A DNA stretch of 64,000 nt, from the NCBI RefSeq assembly GCF_009852415.1, contig NZ_WOXS01000002.1, positions 7,232,001-7,296,000 on the forward strand. Direction: 5' to 3'. Below the pieces are notes generated by a model. The model saw only the letters and a list, made by a program, of their open reading frames with translations. It was not told the DNA's origin and did not search any database. The position numbers and the translations under genes are program-made. Below, piece after piece: positions 8,218-17,369 of the stretch. The stretch is from Streptomyces sp. Tu 3180 (GTDB taxonomy: Bacteria; Actinomycetota; Actinomycetes; Streptomycetales; Streptomycetaceae). The stretch's first letter is position 1, and every line of letters begins with the position of its first letter.

Positions 8218-8503
8218 GGCGCATCCCCGGGGCTCCGCCGGAAACGCGGCGTGCCGCGGAAGCCGGCCGGCCGTGCGCGGGACACCGGGCACCGGCCCCG
8301 CCCCCGGTCACGCCGTTCACCCCGGCCCGCGGCCCCGTACGCCGCCCAACGCCCTCGCTCCTCGAGGGGGTTCACATGAGGGACCGTCCTCGCGGGCCGT
8401 GATCACGGGTCGTCCCGCGGACCCCGTACCACCCGGTCCGGCATCCCGGTGCCGAACCGTCCGCCCATAATGGAATGTCTGACCGACTCCACCTGGAGGC
8501 ACC
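8218..8503. other. Intergenic, no gene seen
   Basis: GC-rich spacer between the terminator and the metallo-hydrolase. The frames here lack coding character and recognisable motifs. A GGAGG ribosome site at 8494-8498 serves the next gene. Confidence 0.6.
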
Positions 8504-9697
8504 GTGGCCGGTTTCCGTTCTCAGAGTCCCGGGCTCCGCGCGCTGCGGCCCGCGGCCTTCGGCGCGGACCCCAGGGGTGAGCGCATGGCGCGCATCCGCA
8601 GATCCCCGCACTTCAAGGACGGGGTGTTCCAGAACCCCGGGGGCACCGCCCGGACCCGCCCGTCGGGCTCGACGCGGGACCTGGCGAAGGTCTTCCTCGA
8701 CAAGGACTCCCGCTCGCGGCGCACACCCAAGGGCACGGTGCCGGTGCACGCCACCACCCTCGCCGACCTCTCCCGGCCCCCCGCCACCGGGCTGCGCCTG
8801 ACCTGGATGGGCCACTCCAGCGTGCTCGCGGAGATCGACGGGCACCGGGTCCTGTTCGACCCGGTGTGGGGCGAGCGCTGCTCCCCGTTCCCCTTCGCCG
8901 GGCCCAAGCGGCTGCACCCCGTGCCGCTGCCGCTGGCCGCGCTCGGTCCGGTCGACGCCGTCGTCATCTCGCACGACCACTACGACCACCTGGACCTGCC
9001 CAGCATCAAGGCGCTGGCCGGCACGGACACCCTGTTCGCCGTGCCGCTGGGCGTCGGTGCGCACCTGGAGCGCTGGGGCGTGTCCGCCGGCCGGCTGCGC
9101 GAGCTGGACTGGCACGAGGCGACGAGGATCGGCGGACTCACCCTGACCGCCACCCCGGCCCGCCACTTCTGCGGCCGGGGGCTGCGCAACACCCAGCACA
9201 CCCTGTGGGCCTCCTGGGTGGTCGCGGGCGAGGAGCACCGGATCTACCACAGCGGTGACACCGGCTACTTCGAGGGCTTCAAGGACATCGGCGCCGGGCA
9301 CGGCCCGTTCGACGCCACGATGATCCAGGTCGGCGCGTACTCGGAGTTCTGGCCCGACATCCACATGACGCCCGAGGAGGGCGTCCGGTCGCATCTCGAC
9401 CTGCAGGGCGGCGATCCGGCCGGCGTGCTGCTGCCGATCCACTGGGGGACGTTCAACCTGGCACCGCACGCGTGGGCGGAGCCGGGGGAGTGGATGAAGG
9501 ACGTCGCGGAGGAGGCCGGTCAGGCGGCGGTGTTCCCGCGGCCGGGTGAGCCGTTCGAGCCGGCGGGCGAGCTGCCGGTGGAGGCGTGGTGGCGGGCGGT
9601 GTCCGGTCCGATCGCGCAGCCGTGGCGGCGTCCGCGGGGTGCGGGGGCCGCGGCGGAGATGAGCAGCGGTGATCTCGACCTCGCCGGTGAACGGTGA
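8504..9697 (+). CDS. MBL-fold metallo-hydrolase (NAPE-PLD/UlaG-like)
   Basis: A 397-aa metallo-beta-lactamase-fold protein with a two-metal site: ISHDHYDHLD (HxHxDH, first His at ~157), a later ARHFCGRG, SGDTGYF with the bridging Asp, and PIHWGTF near residue 315. The variable N-terminus (R/K-rich, FKDGVFQNPGG) and the order of metal motifs match the N-acyl-phosphatidylethanolamine phospholipase D-like branch, so phospholipid or phosphodiester hydrolysis is possible but unproven. It starts at a GTG with CTGGAGGCACC in front. The final ~30 residues are Arg/Pro/Ala-rich and probably disordered. Confidence 0.9.
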   Translation: MAGFRSQSPGLRALRPAAFGADPRGERMARIRRSPHFKDGVFQNPGGTARTRPSGSTRDLAKVFLDKDSRSRRTPKGTVPVHATTLADLSRPPATGLRLTWMGHSSVLAEIDGHRVLFDPVWGERCSPFPFAGPKRLHPVPLPLAALGPVDAVVISHDHYDHLDLPSIKALAGTDTLFAVPLGVGAHLERWGVSAGRLRELDWHEATRIGGLTLTATPARHFCGRGLRNTQHTLWASWVVAGEEHRIYHSGDTGYFEGFKDIGAGHGPFDATMIQVGAYSEFWPDIHMTPEEGVRSHLDLQGGDPAGVLLPIHWGTFNLAPHAWAEPGEWMKDVAEEAGQAAVFPRPGEPFEPAGELPVEAWWRAVSGPIAQPWRRPRGAGAAAEMSSGDLDLAGER

Positions 9698-10052
9698 CGT
9701 CGGTCGGGGACGGGCGCGGGGCGGTTTCGGATGCGGGAGCGTCTCCCGGCTGAGGGGAGCGGCGGTGTGGTCCGGGCCTTGGACGGGGGCCCCGGGTGGA
9801 GCGTGACGCCGCTGCTCGGCGATTCAGGGACCGCCGCACCCGTACCGCCGCCCACGTCCGGATGACCGTGCCGGAGCCCAGGACGGCCGCCGGGGCGGCA
9901 GACGCCGCCTGCGCGGCGACGTCTGCCCGCCCGCCCCTCGCGGCCGCACGGTCGGGACCTGTACCAGGGGGTTTCGGCCCAGACCGAAAGGCAGCGCGGT
10001 TTTCCCCGCGGATCGGCAAGCTGCGGTACAGGGCCGAACCGGAGCGAAGGAC
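9698..10052. other. Intergenic, no gene seen
   Basis: Mixed-frame GC-rich sequence with no ribosome site, no consistent third-position bias and no recognisable protein. With the next entry it makes a ~900-bp low-coding stretch. Confidence 0.5.
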
Positions 10053-10478
10053 GTGTCCGACATGAACAGGGGCTGCCGAAAAGACACCCGCCGCCGCGGT
10101 GACGCCGGGGACCGCGGCACCGGCGGACGCCGCGGTACACCGGTGCCGGACGTCCGGCGGCGACCGGATGAACCGCACCACGGTCACCGGCAGCGCTCCG
10201 GGCTCCTGGCTGCAAGTACCCAGTGGATCCGCGTCTGCTTCAGCAACACCGGTTGCAGTCCTCACCTCTGCCGCAACGACGCGGAGACGGCCCGACCCGT
10301 CGGCGTGGACGGCCCGGCCCCGACAGTGGGACGCGGCAACGTGGCCGCCGGTGAGCCCCACCAGTGGAGTTTGACGGTCCACACCCCCGACACCCGCTCC
10401 TGCGGTACCGGCAGCGCAGACACCGGCGCCACCCATGCCCGTCCCCACGGCGAGACCGGGCGCCAGATCTGCGGCTGA
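10053..10478 (+). pseudogene. Possible decayed gene for a small secreted Cys-containing protein
   Basis: From ~10214 to the TGA at 10476-10478 the frame has strong G/C third-position bias and a plausible extracellular composition: TQWIRVCFSNTGCSPHLC, then QWSLTVHTPDTRSCGTGS and ETGRQICG, with five or more Cys. Upstream in the same frame there is no signal peptide, only an Arg-rich stretch from an ATG at 10053 that lacks a ribosome site. I read it as the 3' part of a secreted protein gene whose 5' end has been lost or frameshifted. An intact but unusual gene, or chance, cannot be excluded. Confidence 0.3.
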
Positions 10479-10612
10479 CCTGCTGCTCGACCCCTTCGCC
10501 CGCCGCCGGGACCGGCCACGGCCAGGAGCCGGGACCGGCCGCTGTCCGTACAACGTCAGGGGCCCTCCGCACTTGACGCACACGCACGCCTGACAGGGAA
10601 AGGAACGCTCAC

Positions 10613-11005
10613 ATGAGATTTCGACGGTTGACGGTCACCGTCGCCGGCCTCGCAGCGGTGTTCGGCACAACGGTTGCGGCACCCGCCGCGTCCGCCGCGT
10701 CCGCCGCCGGCGACTGCTGGCCGGACGGCGACGGCATCAGGCACTGGTGCGAGAACGTCTCCGGTGCCCCGGTCTACGGGTCGATAGGAAACAGCCGCCT
10801 GTATCCCAATCCCGACGAGACAGTCGGAATCATGTATTCCAATCCCAGTTGGTTCTACTGCAAGGTCGACGGACAAGCTTACGTGGGCGGGCCTCACCCC
10901 ACGCGCTGGCTCATGACCGTCGCCGACAACGGTCGGCTGGGCTGGATGAAGGACACCGCCATTTACAGCGAGACGAATCCGGTGCGCAACTGCTACCCCA
11001 TGTGA
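10613..11005 (+). CDS. Small secreted protein (SH3-like), unknown function
   Basis: A 130-aa exported protein. The signal peptide (MRFRRLTVTVAGLAAVFG core) ends at ASA near residue 29-32. The ~98-residue mature part has four Cys (DCWPDG, HWCENV, FYCKVDG, RNCYP) that could form two disulfides. It has a pattern of short aromatic strands (YGSIGNSRLYP, GWMKDTAIYSE) like bacterial SH3 domains. GGGAAAGGAACGCTCAC precedes the ATG. It stands alone between gene-poor stretches. Streptomyces carry many such small SH3-like secreted proteins with no assigned role. Confidence 0.8.
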   Translation: MRFRRLTVTVAGLAAVFGTTVAAPAASAASAAGDCWPDGDGIRHWCENVSGAPVYGSIGNSRLYPNPDETVGIMYSNPSWFYCKVDGQAYVGGPHPTRWLMTVADNGRLGWMKDTAIYSETNPVRNCYPM

Positions 11006-11518
11006 GGCCAGGCGCCGCGGCGCCGACCGGCTGGAGGTGCGTCGACCTGCCGGTCGCCCGGGCGAGGACCGAGGCTCGCCCGGGCCGGCTCCGGGCAGTG
11101 GTCAGCGAGTCCGCCCGGTGCAGAACGCGCCGTCGACCCTGCTTGCGGCCCCGGACAGGTACAGCCGGGCACCACCCACCACTCCTGCTCCGGGCCCCGC
11201 ACCCCCACCTCGACGACGTGGAAGTCGGCGCCGGACAGGGGCTGCAGAAGACGTCGGACCTGTCGCGTGGAACCCGCAGGGGCCCGGTGGGCGCGGCGGA
11301 AACGCCGTGCGACCAGGAGGCCGGCCAAAGTGCCGCCGGAGTACCAGCGAGCCGGAGCACCCTCAGGCGTTGATCACGGGACAGGCTGCAAGGTTCCGAG
11401 TGTTCCCCAACGGAGCCGGAAACCCGCGCGCGGCGGGCTTCCCCGTCATGTGATGATCCTTCCGGTGTGCCGGATCTCCCGGCGCACCGGTCGCCTTACC
11501 GCACCCTTGGGGGCAGCA
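11006..11518. other. Intergenic, no convincing gene
   Basis: About 510 bp. The minus strand around 11080-11310 gives a fragment resembling the tail of a methyltransferase (LLQPLSGADFHVVEVGV, EWWVVPGC), but it has no start context and the frame is short. Otherwise nothing is recognisable. Confidence 0.4.
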
Positions 11519-12880
11519 ATGAGCCTGTTATCCGTTGGACGCCCGGTACGTCTCAGATCCGGTGCCGCCGTGGCGGTGGCAGCCGGTCTGCTGACGGTCG
11601 GCCTCGCCGCACCCGCGTCCGCCGCCGACGAGCCGCCGCAGACCGACCAGTTGTGGATCAACACGCCGTACGAGCAGACGCTGCCGATCGGTACCGACGG
11701 CGGTCAGCCGCAGTCCCGCACCCTCGGCGTCGGCATCTACCACGACAACGACAACTTCACGGTGACCGACGGCAGGCTCACCATCGACGTCTCCGGCCTC
11801 GCCGGGGTCGCCGAGGTGACCTGGTCCGACAACTGCACGCCGAGCGGCGCCGGCGCGGTGTGCGACATCCCCGTGGTGCCCGCGATCGGGGGTGACTACG
11901 AGGACCAGGTGTTCCTGACGGTGCGCGCGGCCGACGGCGCCGAAGTCGGCGCGCAGGGCAGGATCACTTACGAGGCGACGGCCACCGGCGGCCCCGAAGG
12001 GACGCTCACCGCGCCGCACGAGAGCTTCGACACCACGCTCACCGTCGGCTCCGGACCCGACCTGGCCGTCGACCCCGTCGCCGGCGTCGAGGAGGGTCTG
12101 CCCGGCGACGAGCGGACGATCCCGTTCAAGGTCACCAACAACGGCAACGAGCGCGCGAACGGATTCACCGTCAAGCTGTACGCCTCGTACGGCCTGACGG
12201 ATCTGACCCGCTACGACGCCTGCACCTACACCACGACGGACGGCAACGACTACGCACCGTCGAACAAGGCGCTCTGCACGTTCGACCAGGTGCTGGCGCC
12301 GGGCGACTCCTTCGAGCTGCCCGAGCCGCTGACGGTGCGACTCGCCCCGCACGCACTGAACGAGCGGCTCGACATCGGCGTGGAGCCGGGCGACGGCGCC
12401 CAGGACATCGACTCCCGGAACGACTACGCGGTCCTCCAGATCGGCGCGGAAAACACCGCGGACTTCTCCGTGACCGGTGACGCCGTCTCCGCAGCGGCGG
12501 GCGAGACGGCCACGGCCGAGCTCACGTTCAAGAACCACGGACCGGCCTGGCTCGGCAACCTCGGCTCCGGAGACCCTGTCGCCGAGGTCCGGCTGGTCGT
12601 GCCCGAGGGCACCGAGGTCACCGGCGTGCCGTCCGGCTGCCACCCGCGCACCCTCGACGGCGGCTCCTACCCGAAACAGACGGGCGCCCCGCGCTACGAC
12701 TGCAACCTGCGGTACTGGGTGCTGGAGGACACCCAGCGCACGTTCGCGTTCTCCGTGCGCGTCGACACCGTGGTACCCGGTGCGACCGGTGCCGTGAGCA
12801 TCCACCCTCCGTACGGCGAGCACCCCTTCGGCTTCGACCCGGATCCCACGAACAACACGGCGGTCCTGACCGTCAACTGA
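11519..12880 (+). CDS. Secreted multi-domain beta-sandwich protein (CARDB/DUF11-like), TTA codon near the start
   Basis: A 453-aa exported protein. The signal peptide spans residues ~1-38 (core AAVAVAAGLLTVGLAAPASA). The mature part is acidic and rich in Thr, Val, Asp and Gly with repeated ~100-residue beta-sandwich-like units, such as FKVTNNGNERANGFTVKLY and AELTFKNHGPAWLGNL, which resemble CARDB/DUF11 adhesive modules. It ends DPDPTNNTAVLTVN without LPXTG or a transmembrane anchor, so it is probably released. Codon 4 is TTA (11528-11530), the only in-frame TTA I found in the genes here, so translation should need the bldA tRNA. A downstream GTG start would cut into the signal peptide, which supports this ATG. 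Confidence 0.85.
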   Translation: MSLLSVGRPVRLRSGAAVAVAAGLLTVGLAAPASAADEPPQTDQLWINTPYEQTLPIGTDGGQPQSRTLGVGIYHDNDNFTVTDGRLTIDVSGLAGVAEVTWSDNCTPSGAGAVCDIPVVPAIGGDYEDQVFLTVRAADGAEVGAQGRITYEATATGGPEGTLTAPHESFDTTLTVGSGPDLAVDPVAGVEEGLPGDERTIPFKVTNNGNERANGFTVKLYASYGLTDLTRYDACTYTTTDGNDYAPSNKALCTFDQVLAPGDSFELPEPLTVRLAPHALNERLDIGVEPGDGAQDIDSRNDYAVLQIGAENTADFSVTGDAVSAAAGETATAELTFKNHGPAWLGNLGSGDPVAEVRLVVPEGTEVTGVPSGCHPRTLDGGSYPKQTGAPRYDCNLRYWVLEDTQRTFAFSVRVDTVVPGATGAVSIHPPYGEHPFGFDPDPTNNTAVLTVN

Positions 12881-12887
12881 CCGGCCC

Positions 12888-12928
12888 GCGGGTTCGGAGC
12901 GGCCCCCGAGCGGCTGCTCCGAACCCGC
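12888..12928 (+). terminator. Terminator after the secreted protein
   Basis: GCGGGTTCGGAGC and GCTCCGAACCCGC form a perfect 13-bp stem around a 15-nt GC-rich loop, 7 bp after the stop codon. Confidence 0.85.
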
Positions 12929-13708
12929 GCCTCACCGGGCGGTGGGTGCCGCTCGGCGCGCGGCCGGACACCGGCCCGCCGGTGTACGAGTCGTGGCGTG
13001 ATGAGGAACGCCGCCTGCCCGCGGAGGAGGCAGAGGGCGGGGGGTGACCGTACGGGACGGCTTCGTCGCGTCATTGGCTTCGGCCGTCGGCGACGATTCG
13101 CGCGGCACCGAGGTGACCGGGCCTGCCCGAGCCGCCGATTTCTCACAACTCCGGAGACCCCGGCACGGAGGTCACGCGTACCCCGAAGCCGGACCGGGCC
13201 GGCCGTCCGCACCGGTGGATCCACGCGCCCCGCACCGAGCGTCGGCGACTACTCGGAGTCATGCTCTGGCCGATGGGAGGGGCGGTCCCGCGCTCCCCCA
13301 AAGGGCCCGGAGGGTCGGCCGTGAGGGGGCGGGGCAGGGGTGACGGCGACCGAGGGCTCAGGGCCCCCCGGTCGCCGCGGTCTCTTTGTGACCGCTTTTG
13401 ACCAGCGAGGATCGCCCTCTTTCCGTTCATGGGCTCCGTGCTCAAAAGGGTTATCGGTCTGTCGTACGAAACCTCATACCAGAGCGGGATGCTGTCCGCA
13501 CGAGTTTGTCAACTGCCCACCGCACATGATGCGGTGGTGACTACGGTGAGTGTCGGTCGGGCGGCGCACGGCCGACTCCTTCGGCCTGCCCGGGCTCTCC
13601 CGGCCGGTACGGCGACACCGCTGACGACTCGGGCCGACGGGCGCACCGCGCCGCCGGACCGCGTCGATCGGTGCGGAGCAGGTCGGATCAGGGAGCGGGG
13701 ACGGGCAC
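12929..13708. other. Long intergenic region upstream of the conservon
   Basis: About 780 bp with no convincing gene on either strand. The 3' half (13380-13560) is clearly AT-richer and probably holds the conservon promoter. The only structured element seen is the hairpin at 13517-13537. Confidence 0.5.
13506..13537 (+). promoter_or_regulatory. Candidate promoter/operator: TTGTCA followed by a perfect inverted repeat
   Basis: TTGTCA (13506-13511) is followed by CCACCGCA-CATGA-TGCGGTGG (13517-13537), a perfect 8-bp inverted repeat with a 5-nt centre, ~170 bp before the conservon start. It could be an operator overlapping the -10 region or an RNA hairpin. Confidence 0.35.
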
Positions 13709-15802
13709 GTGCAGGCACAAGGCGGACGAGGGAGCCGACGGGGCGACGGGCCCCGCCGCCAGGGCCCGGCGAACGCCCCGGGCACGACCGGCACGCCGGT
13801 GCCCGCCGGCACCGCGGCCCGCGAGCCCGTCCGTACCGCCGCGCCCCCTCCCGGAGGCCAGGGCCGGCGGACCGGTCCGGGGGCGCCGGTGCCCGACCCG
13901 CGTGCTCCGGCCGCCCGCCCGGAGCGGCGCGAGGGCGGCCGCCACGGCCGTCCGCCCTCGCGGACCGCTCCCGCGCTGCCCGAGACGCACATACGGCCCC
14001 AGCTGCTGCGTCTGGCCGTCCTGCCGCCCGTCGCGGTGGCCCTCAGCGCCTGCGCGGCCGTGCTGTTCCTCGTGCGCTCGTCCGGGGTGCGGCCGGGCCT
14101 CACCCTGTGGGGCGTGCTCGGCGGCGCGACGTCGGTGACGCTCGCCGCCATCGGCATCGCCGCCGTGGCCGCCGACCGCGCCGCCCGGTCCGTGCACGAC
14201 CGCGTCGGCACGCTGCGCCGGAGCACCGCCCGGCGCGAGGCCGACCTGCGCGCCCTCGTCGAGGCGCTGCGCCGCGGGGACGGCCCGCCCCCGCACCGGC
14301 GGCCAGGGGCACCGGCCGGGGACGCCGACGACTTCGACCTGCTCGCCGCCGACCTCGCCCGCGCGCACGACGGTGCCGTCACCGCCGTCGTGCAGGCGTC
14401 CCGGCTCTCCAGCCAGGCGGGCAGCGAACAGAAGCTCGAGGTGTTCGTCAACCTCGCCCGGCGCCTGCAGTCCCTGGTGCACCGGGAGATCCTGATCCTC
14501 GACGAGCTGGAGAACGAGATCGAGGACCCCGACCTGCTCAAGGGCCTCTTCCACGTCGACCACCTCGCCACCCGCATCCGCCGCCACGCCGAGAACCTCG
14601 CCGTGCTCGGCGGGGCCGTCTCCCGGCGGCAGTGGAGCAACCCGGTCCCCATGACCGAGGTGCTGCGCTCGGCCATCGCCGAGGTCGAGCAGTACTCCCG
14701 GGTCAAGCTCGTGCCACCGGTCGAGGGCACCCTGCGCGGGCACGCCGTCGCCGACGTCATCCACCTGCTCGCCGAACTCGTCGAGAACGCCACGGTGTTC
14801 TCCGCCCCCCACACCCAGGTGCTGCTGCGGGCCGACCTCGTCACCGCCGGGCTCGCCGTCGAGGTCGAGGACCGCGGACTCGGCATGCCGGCCGGTGAAC
14901 AGGACCGGATGAACGCCCTGCTCGCCGATCCCGACCAGGTCAATGTCGCCAGCCTGCTGGCCGACGGCCGCATCGGTCTGTTCGTGGTCTCGCAACTCGC
15001 CAAGCGGCACGGCATCCACGTCCGCCTCCAGACCAACATCTACGGCGGGGTCCAGGCCGTGCTCGTGGTGCCGCAGGCACTGCTCGGCACGGAGCCGGGG
15101 GCCGTCGGCGGCGGACGGGGCGCGGGCCGGCAGCCGCACGACGGGGGCACCGGCGCGGTCCTGACGCCCCGTCACACACCGTCCGCCCCCTCACCCGGGG
15201 ACGCGCCGGCGCCGGGGACCGCGCACGGCGGCGGACCGGTGCCGGGCCCCGGGGCGCCCCTCACCCCCGTGGCACCCCCGGCCGCCCCGCAGCGGCAGCA
15301 CCGGGGGAACGCCCCCGCCCCGGCCGCGTCACCGCGGCACGGCACGAGCGCCCCGCCGTTGCCCGTGCGGGGAGCCCGCACGGTGCGGCCCGGCTCCGCC
15401 GAGGCGGTGCCAGGCGTCCGCCACGACGACCGGCACGACCTCGCGGAGAACGGGACCGCCCCCCTCACCCCGCGCACCGGCACGGTGCGCGGCACGATGG
15501 AGAGACCCCGGCTGCCCCGCCGCCGCGCCCAGGAGCACATCGCACCCCAGCTCCGCGACGCCCCCGCACCCCGTCAGGACACCGACCACGTCGCCGGCCA
15601 CGACCCCGACCTGATGGCGGCCTTCCAACGGGGCTTCGGCCTCGCGGAATCCCGGCTGCAGATGGAGCGCGGCCACGCGGACCCCGTCCCTCCCGCGGAC
15701 GAGCGCCCCGCACCCGACGGGTCCGGGCCCGTGGTGCCCGGACCCCGCACCGACCACCCCGACCACACCGTCCGGCACGACGGGAGCGCGCCCGCCGGAT
15801 GA
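13709..15802 (+). CDS. cvnA: Conservon sensor histidine kinase-like protein CvnA
   Basis: A 697-aa membrane protein and the first gene of a conservon, the four-gene signalling unit abundant in Streptomyces. A Pro/Arg/Gly-rich cytoplasmic N-terminus of ~95 residues is followed by two membrane helices (~99-119, ~127-150) and a coiled, Arg/Glu-rich linker. An HATPase_c domain spans ~310-450: N box LAELVENAT, G1 VEDRGLGM, G2 DGRIGLFVVSQLAKRHG, GGVQAVLVVPQ. No canonical phospho-acceptor H box is obvious, which is usual for CvnA. The ~230-residue C-terminal tail is low-complexity, Pro/His-rich and probably disordered. It starts at a GTG with GGGAGCGGGGACGGGCAC in front. CvnA is believed to gate the partner GTPase CvnD. 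Confidence 0.92.
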   Translation: MQAQGGRGSRRGDGPRRQGPANAPGTTGTPVPAGTAAREPVRTAAPPPGGQGRRTGPGAPVPDPRAPAARPERREGGRHGRPPSRTAPALPETHIRPQLLRLAVLPPVAVALSACAAVLFLVRSSGVRPGLTLWGVLGGATSVTLAAIGIAAVAADRAARSVHDRVGTLRRSTARREADLRALVEALRRGDGPPPHRRPGAPAGDADDFDLLAADLARAHDGAVTAVVQASRLSSQAGSEQKLEVFVNLARRLQSLVHREILILDELENEIEDPDLLKGLFHVDHLATRIRRHAENLAVLGGAVSRRQWSNPVPMTEVLRSAIAEVEQYSRVKLVPPVEGTLRGHAVADVIHLLAELVENATVFSAPHTQVLLRADLVTAGLAVEVEDRGLGMPAGEQDRMNALLADPDQVNVASLLADGRIGLFVVSQLAKRHGIHVRLQTNIYGGVQAVLVVPQALLGTEPGAVGGGRGAGRQPHDGGTGAVLTPRHTPSAPSPGDAPAPGTAHGGGPVPGPGAPLTPVAPPAAPQRQHRGNAPAPAASPRHGTSAPPLPVRGARTVRPGSAEAVPGVRHDDRHDLAENGTAPLTPRTGTVRGTMERPRLPRRRAQEHIAPQLRDAPAPRQDTDHVAGHDPDLMAAFQRGFGLAESRLQMERGHADPVPPADERPAPDGSGPVVPGPRTDHPDHTVRHDGSAPAG

Positions 15803-15894
15803 CCACGTCCCTCTCCGTCCCGGAGTCCACCCCCACCCCCACTCCTCTGCCCAGCGCTCCCGCAGACCTTCGTACCCCAAGGAGTCGATCCCCC

Positions 15895-16335
15895 ATGGCG
15901 AGCGATGCGCCGACCGCCCATGTGTCCGATCTCGACTGGCTGATGAGCGGCCTCGTGCAACGGGTGCCGCACACCAGCAGCGCCGTACTGCTCTCGTGCG
16001 ACGGGCTGGTGAAGTCCGTGCACGGCCTCGACGCGGACAGCGCCGACCACATGGCCGCCCTGGCGTCCGGCCTGTACTCCCTCGGCCGCAGCGCGGGCGT
16101 CCGCTTCGGCGACGGCGGCGACGTCCGCCAGGTCGTCGTCGAGCTCGACTCGATGCTGCTGTTCGTCACCACCGCCGGCTCCGGCACCTGCCTCGCCGTG
16201 CTGGCCGGCCGCGAGGCCGACGCGGCGGTGCTCGGCTACGAGATGGCGATGCTGGTCAAGAGCGTCCGGCCGTATCTGATGACCGCCCCCCGGCAGCCGG
16301 CCGCCGAACCCCCGGTGATGAGGCCTCGAGCGTGA
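15895..16335 (+). CDS. cvnB: Conservon roadblock/LC7-domain protein CvnB
   Basis: A 146-aa roadblock/LC7 protein (SDLDWLMSGLVQRVPHTSSA at the N-terminus, then SADHMAALASGLYSLGR and GTCLAVLAG strands). By analogy with MglB it should act on, or scaffold, the conservon GTPase. The start is the ATG at 15895 behind AAGGAG (15879-15884), which gives the family's usual length. An upstream in-frame ATG at 15799 adds only a Pro/Thr-rich 32-residue leader. The stop overlaps the next start (GTGA). Confidence 0.92.
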   Translation: MASDAPTAHVSDLDWLMSGLVQRVPHTSSAVLLSCDGLVKSVHGLDADSADHMAALASGLYSLGRSAGVRFGDGGDVRQVVVELDSMLLFVTTAGSGTCLAVLAGREADAAVLGYEMAMLVKSVRPYLMTAPRQPAAEPPVMRPRA

Positions 16336-16703
16336 CGGCGGCCGGTGACGGGCCCTGGCTCGACGACGCGGCCGGGCGGCTGGTGCGCCCTTTCACGGTC
16401 AGCAACGGCCGCACCCGGCCCACCGTCGCGCTCGACCTCATGTCGCAGGTGAGAGCCACCGGTTCCACCCCTCTCGGCTACCTCGGCCCCGAACACGCGC
16501 AGGCGCTCGAGCTGTGCCGCGCGCCCGTCCCGGTCGCCGAGGTCGCCGCCCATCTCAGGCTGCCGGTGGCCGTCACCAAGGTGCTGCTGGCGGACCTCGT
16601 CGACTGCGGGGCGCTGACCGACCGGCCCCCCGCGTTCCACCACACCCCGACGGACCGGGCCCTTCTGGAGGCAGTGCTCGATGGACTACGACGACAGCTC
16701 TGA
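16332..16703 (+). CDS. cvnC: Conservon DUF742 protein CvnC
   Basis: A 123-aa DUF742 protein starting at a GTG that overlaps the cvnB stop by 4 bp. The family pattern is clear: RLVRPFTVSNGRTRP near the start, then LDLMSQV and a winged-helix-like region (ELCRAPVPVAEVAAHLRLPV, KVLLADLVDCGAL). It is likely a small adaptor between CvnA, CvnB and CvnD. It overlaps cvnD by 23 bp, so the four genes are tightly coupled. Biochemical role unknown for the family. Confidence 0.92.
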   Translation: MTAAGDGPWLDDAAGRLVRPFTVSNGRTRPTVALDLMSQVRATGSTPLGYLGPEHAQALELCRAPVPVAEVAAHLRLPVAVTKVLLADLVDCGALTDRPPAFHHTPTDRALLEAVLDGLRRQL

Positions 16704-17310
16704 CCGCGTCGACGGCGCCGGCCCCGGTGCCGAACCGTTCCCCACGGCACTCAAGATCCTGGTGGCGGGCGGGTTCGGCGTGGGCAAGACGACCTTCGTC
16801 GGCGCGGTCAGCGAGATCGCGCCGCTCAGCACCGAGGAACTCCTCACCACGGTCAGTGCCGGCACCGACAACCTCGACGGCATCGAGAACAAGGTCGAGA
16901 CGACCGTGGCCATGGACTTCGGCCGCATCACCCTCGACGCGGAGCACGTGCTGTACCTGTTCGGCACCCCGGGCCAGGAGCGGTTCTGGTTCATGTGGGA
17001 CGAGCTGTGCGAGGGCGCGCTCGGCGCGGTGATCCTCGCCGACACCCGGCGCCTGGAGGAGTGCTTCGCCGCGGTCGACTTCTTCGAGCAGCGCGGCCTC
17101 GGCTTCGTCATCGCCGTCAACGAGTTCGACGGTGCCTTCCGCTACGACCCCGGGGAGGTGCGCGCCGCCCTCGATCTCCCCGAGGAGGTCCCCGTGGTGT
17201 GCTGCGACGCCCGGATCTCCAGCTCCGGCGTCCAGACCCTGCTGACCCTCGTCCGGCACCTCATCGCCCATGCCCCCGCCCCCGCGACGGGGTACGGCGC
17301 CCACATGTGA
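16681..17310 (+). CDS. cvnD: Conservon small GTPase CvnD
   Basis: A 209-aa Ras-like ATP/GTP-binding protein. The P-loop is GGFGVGKTTFVG, the switch region holds the TVAMDFGRI strand, and G3 is FGTPGQERFWFMW, which has Thr-Pro-Gly-Gln where Ras has DxxGQ. G4 reads NEFD instead of NKxD, a common variation in this family. It lies within the cvnA-B-C-D operon, overlapping cvnC. It is the presumed output switch of the conservon; effectors are not known here. Confidence 0.92.
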   Translation: MDYDDSSDRVDGAGPGAEPFPTALKILVAGGFGVGKTTFVGAVSEIAPLSTEELLTTVSAGTDNLDGIENKVETTVAMDFGRITLDAEHVLYLFGTPGQERFWFMWDELCEGALGAVILADTRRLEECFAAVDFFEQRGLGFVIAVNEFDGAFRYDPGEVRAALDLPEEVPVVCCDARISSSGVQTLLTLVRHLIAHAPAPATGYGAHM

Positions 17311-17369
17311 TCCCCGCACACCTCACGGAGTCCGTACATGATCTCCACCCGTATCCCGGGAGCCCGCCC

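Noticed and set aside
10993..11328. Minus-strand fragment resembling a methyltransferase C-terminus
   Set aside because: Only a few residues match, there is no start context, and the codon bias is not consistent. Not enough for a pseudogene call.
11267..11518. N-terminal extension of the secreted protein to 537 residues
   Set aside because: The added 84 residues have no homology-like character, would bury the signal peptide, and lack a ribosome site.
13474..15175. Long minus-strand frames opposite cvnA
   Set aside because: Shadow frames: low-complexity Arg/Gly/Val composition with no ribosome site, and the + strand gene has clear HATPase motifs.
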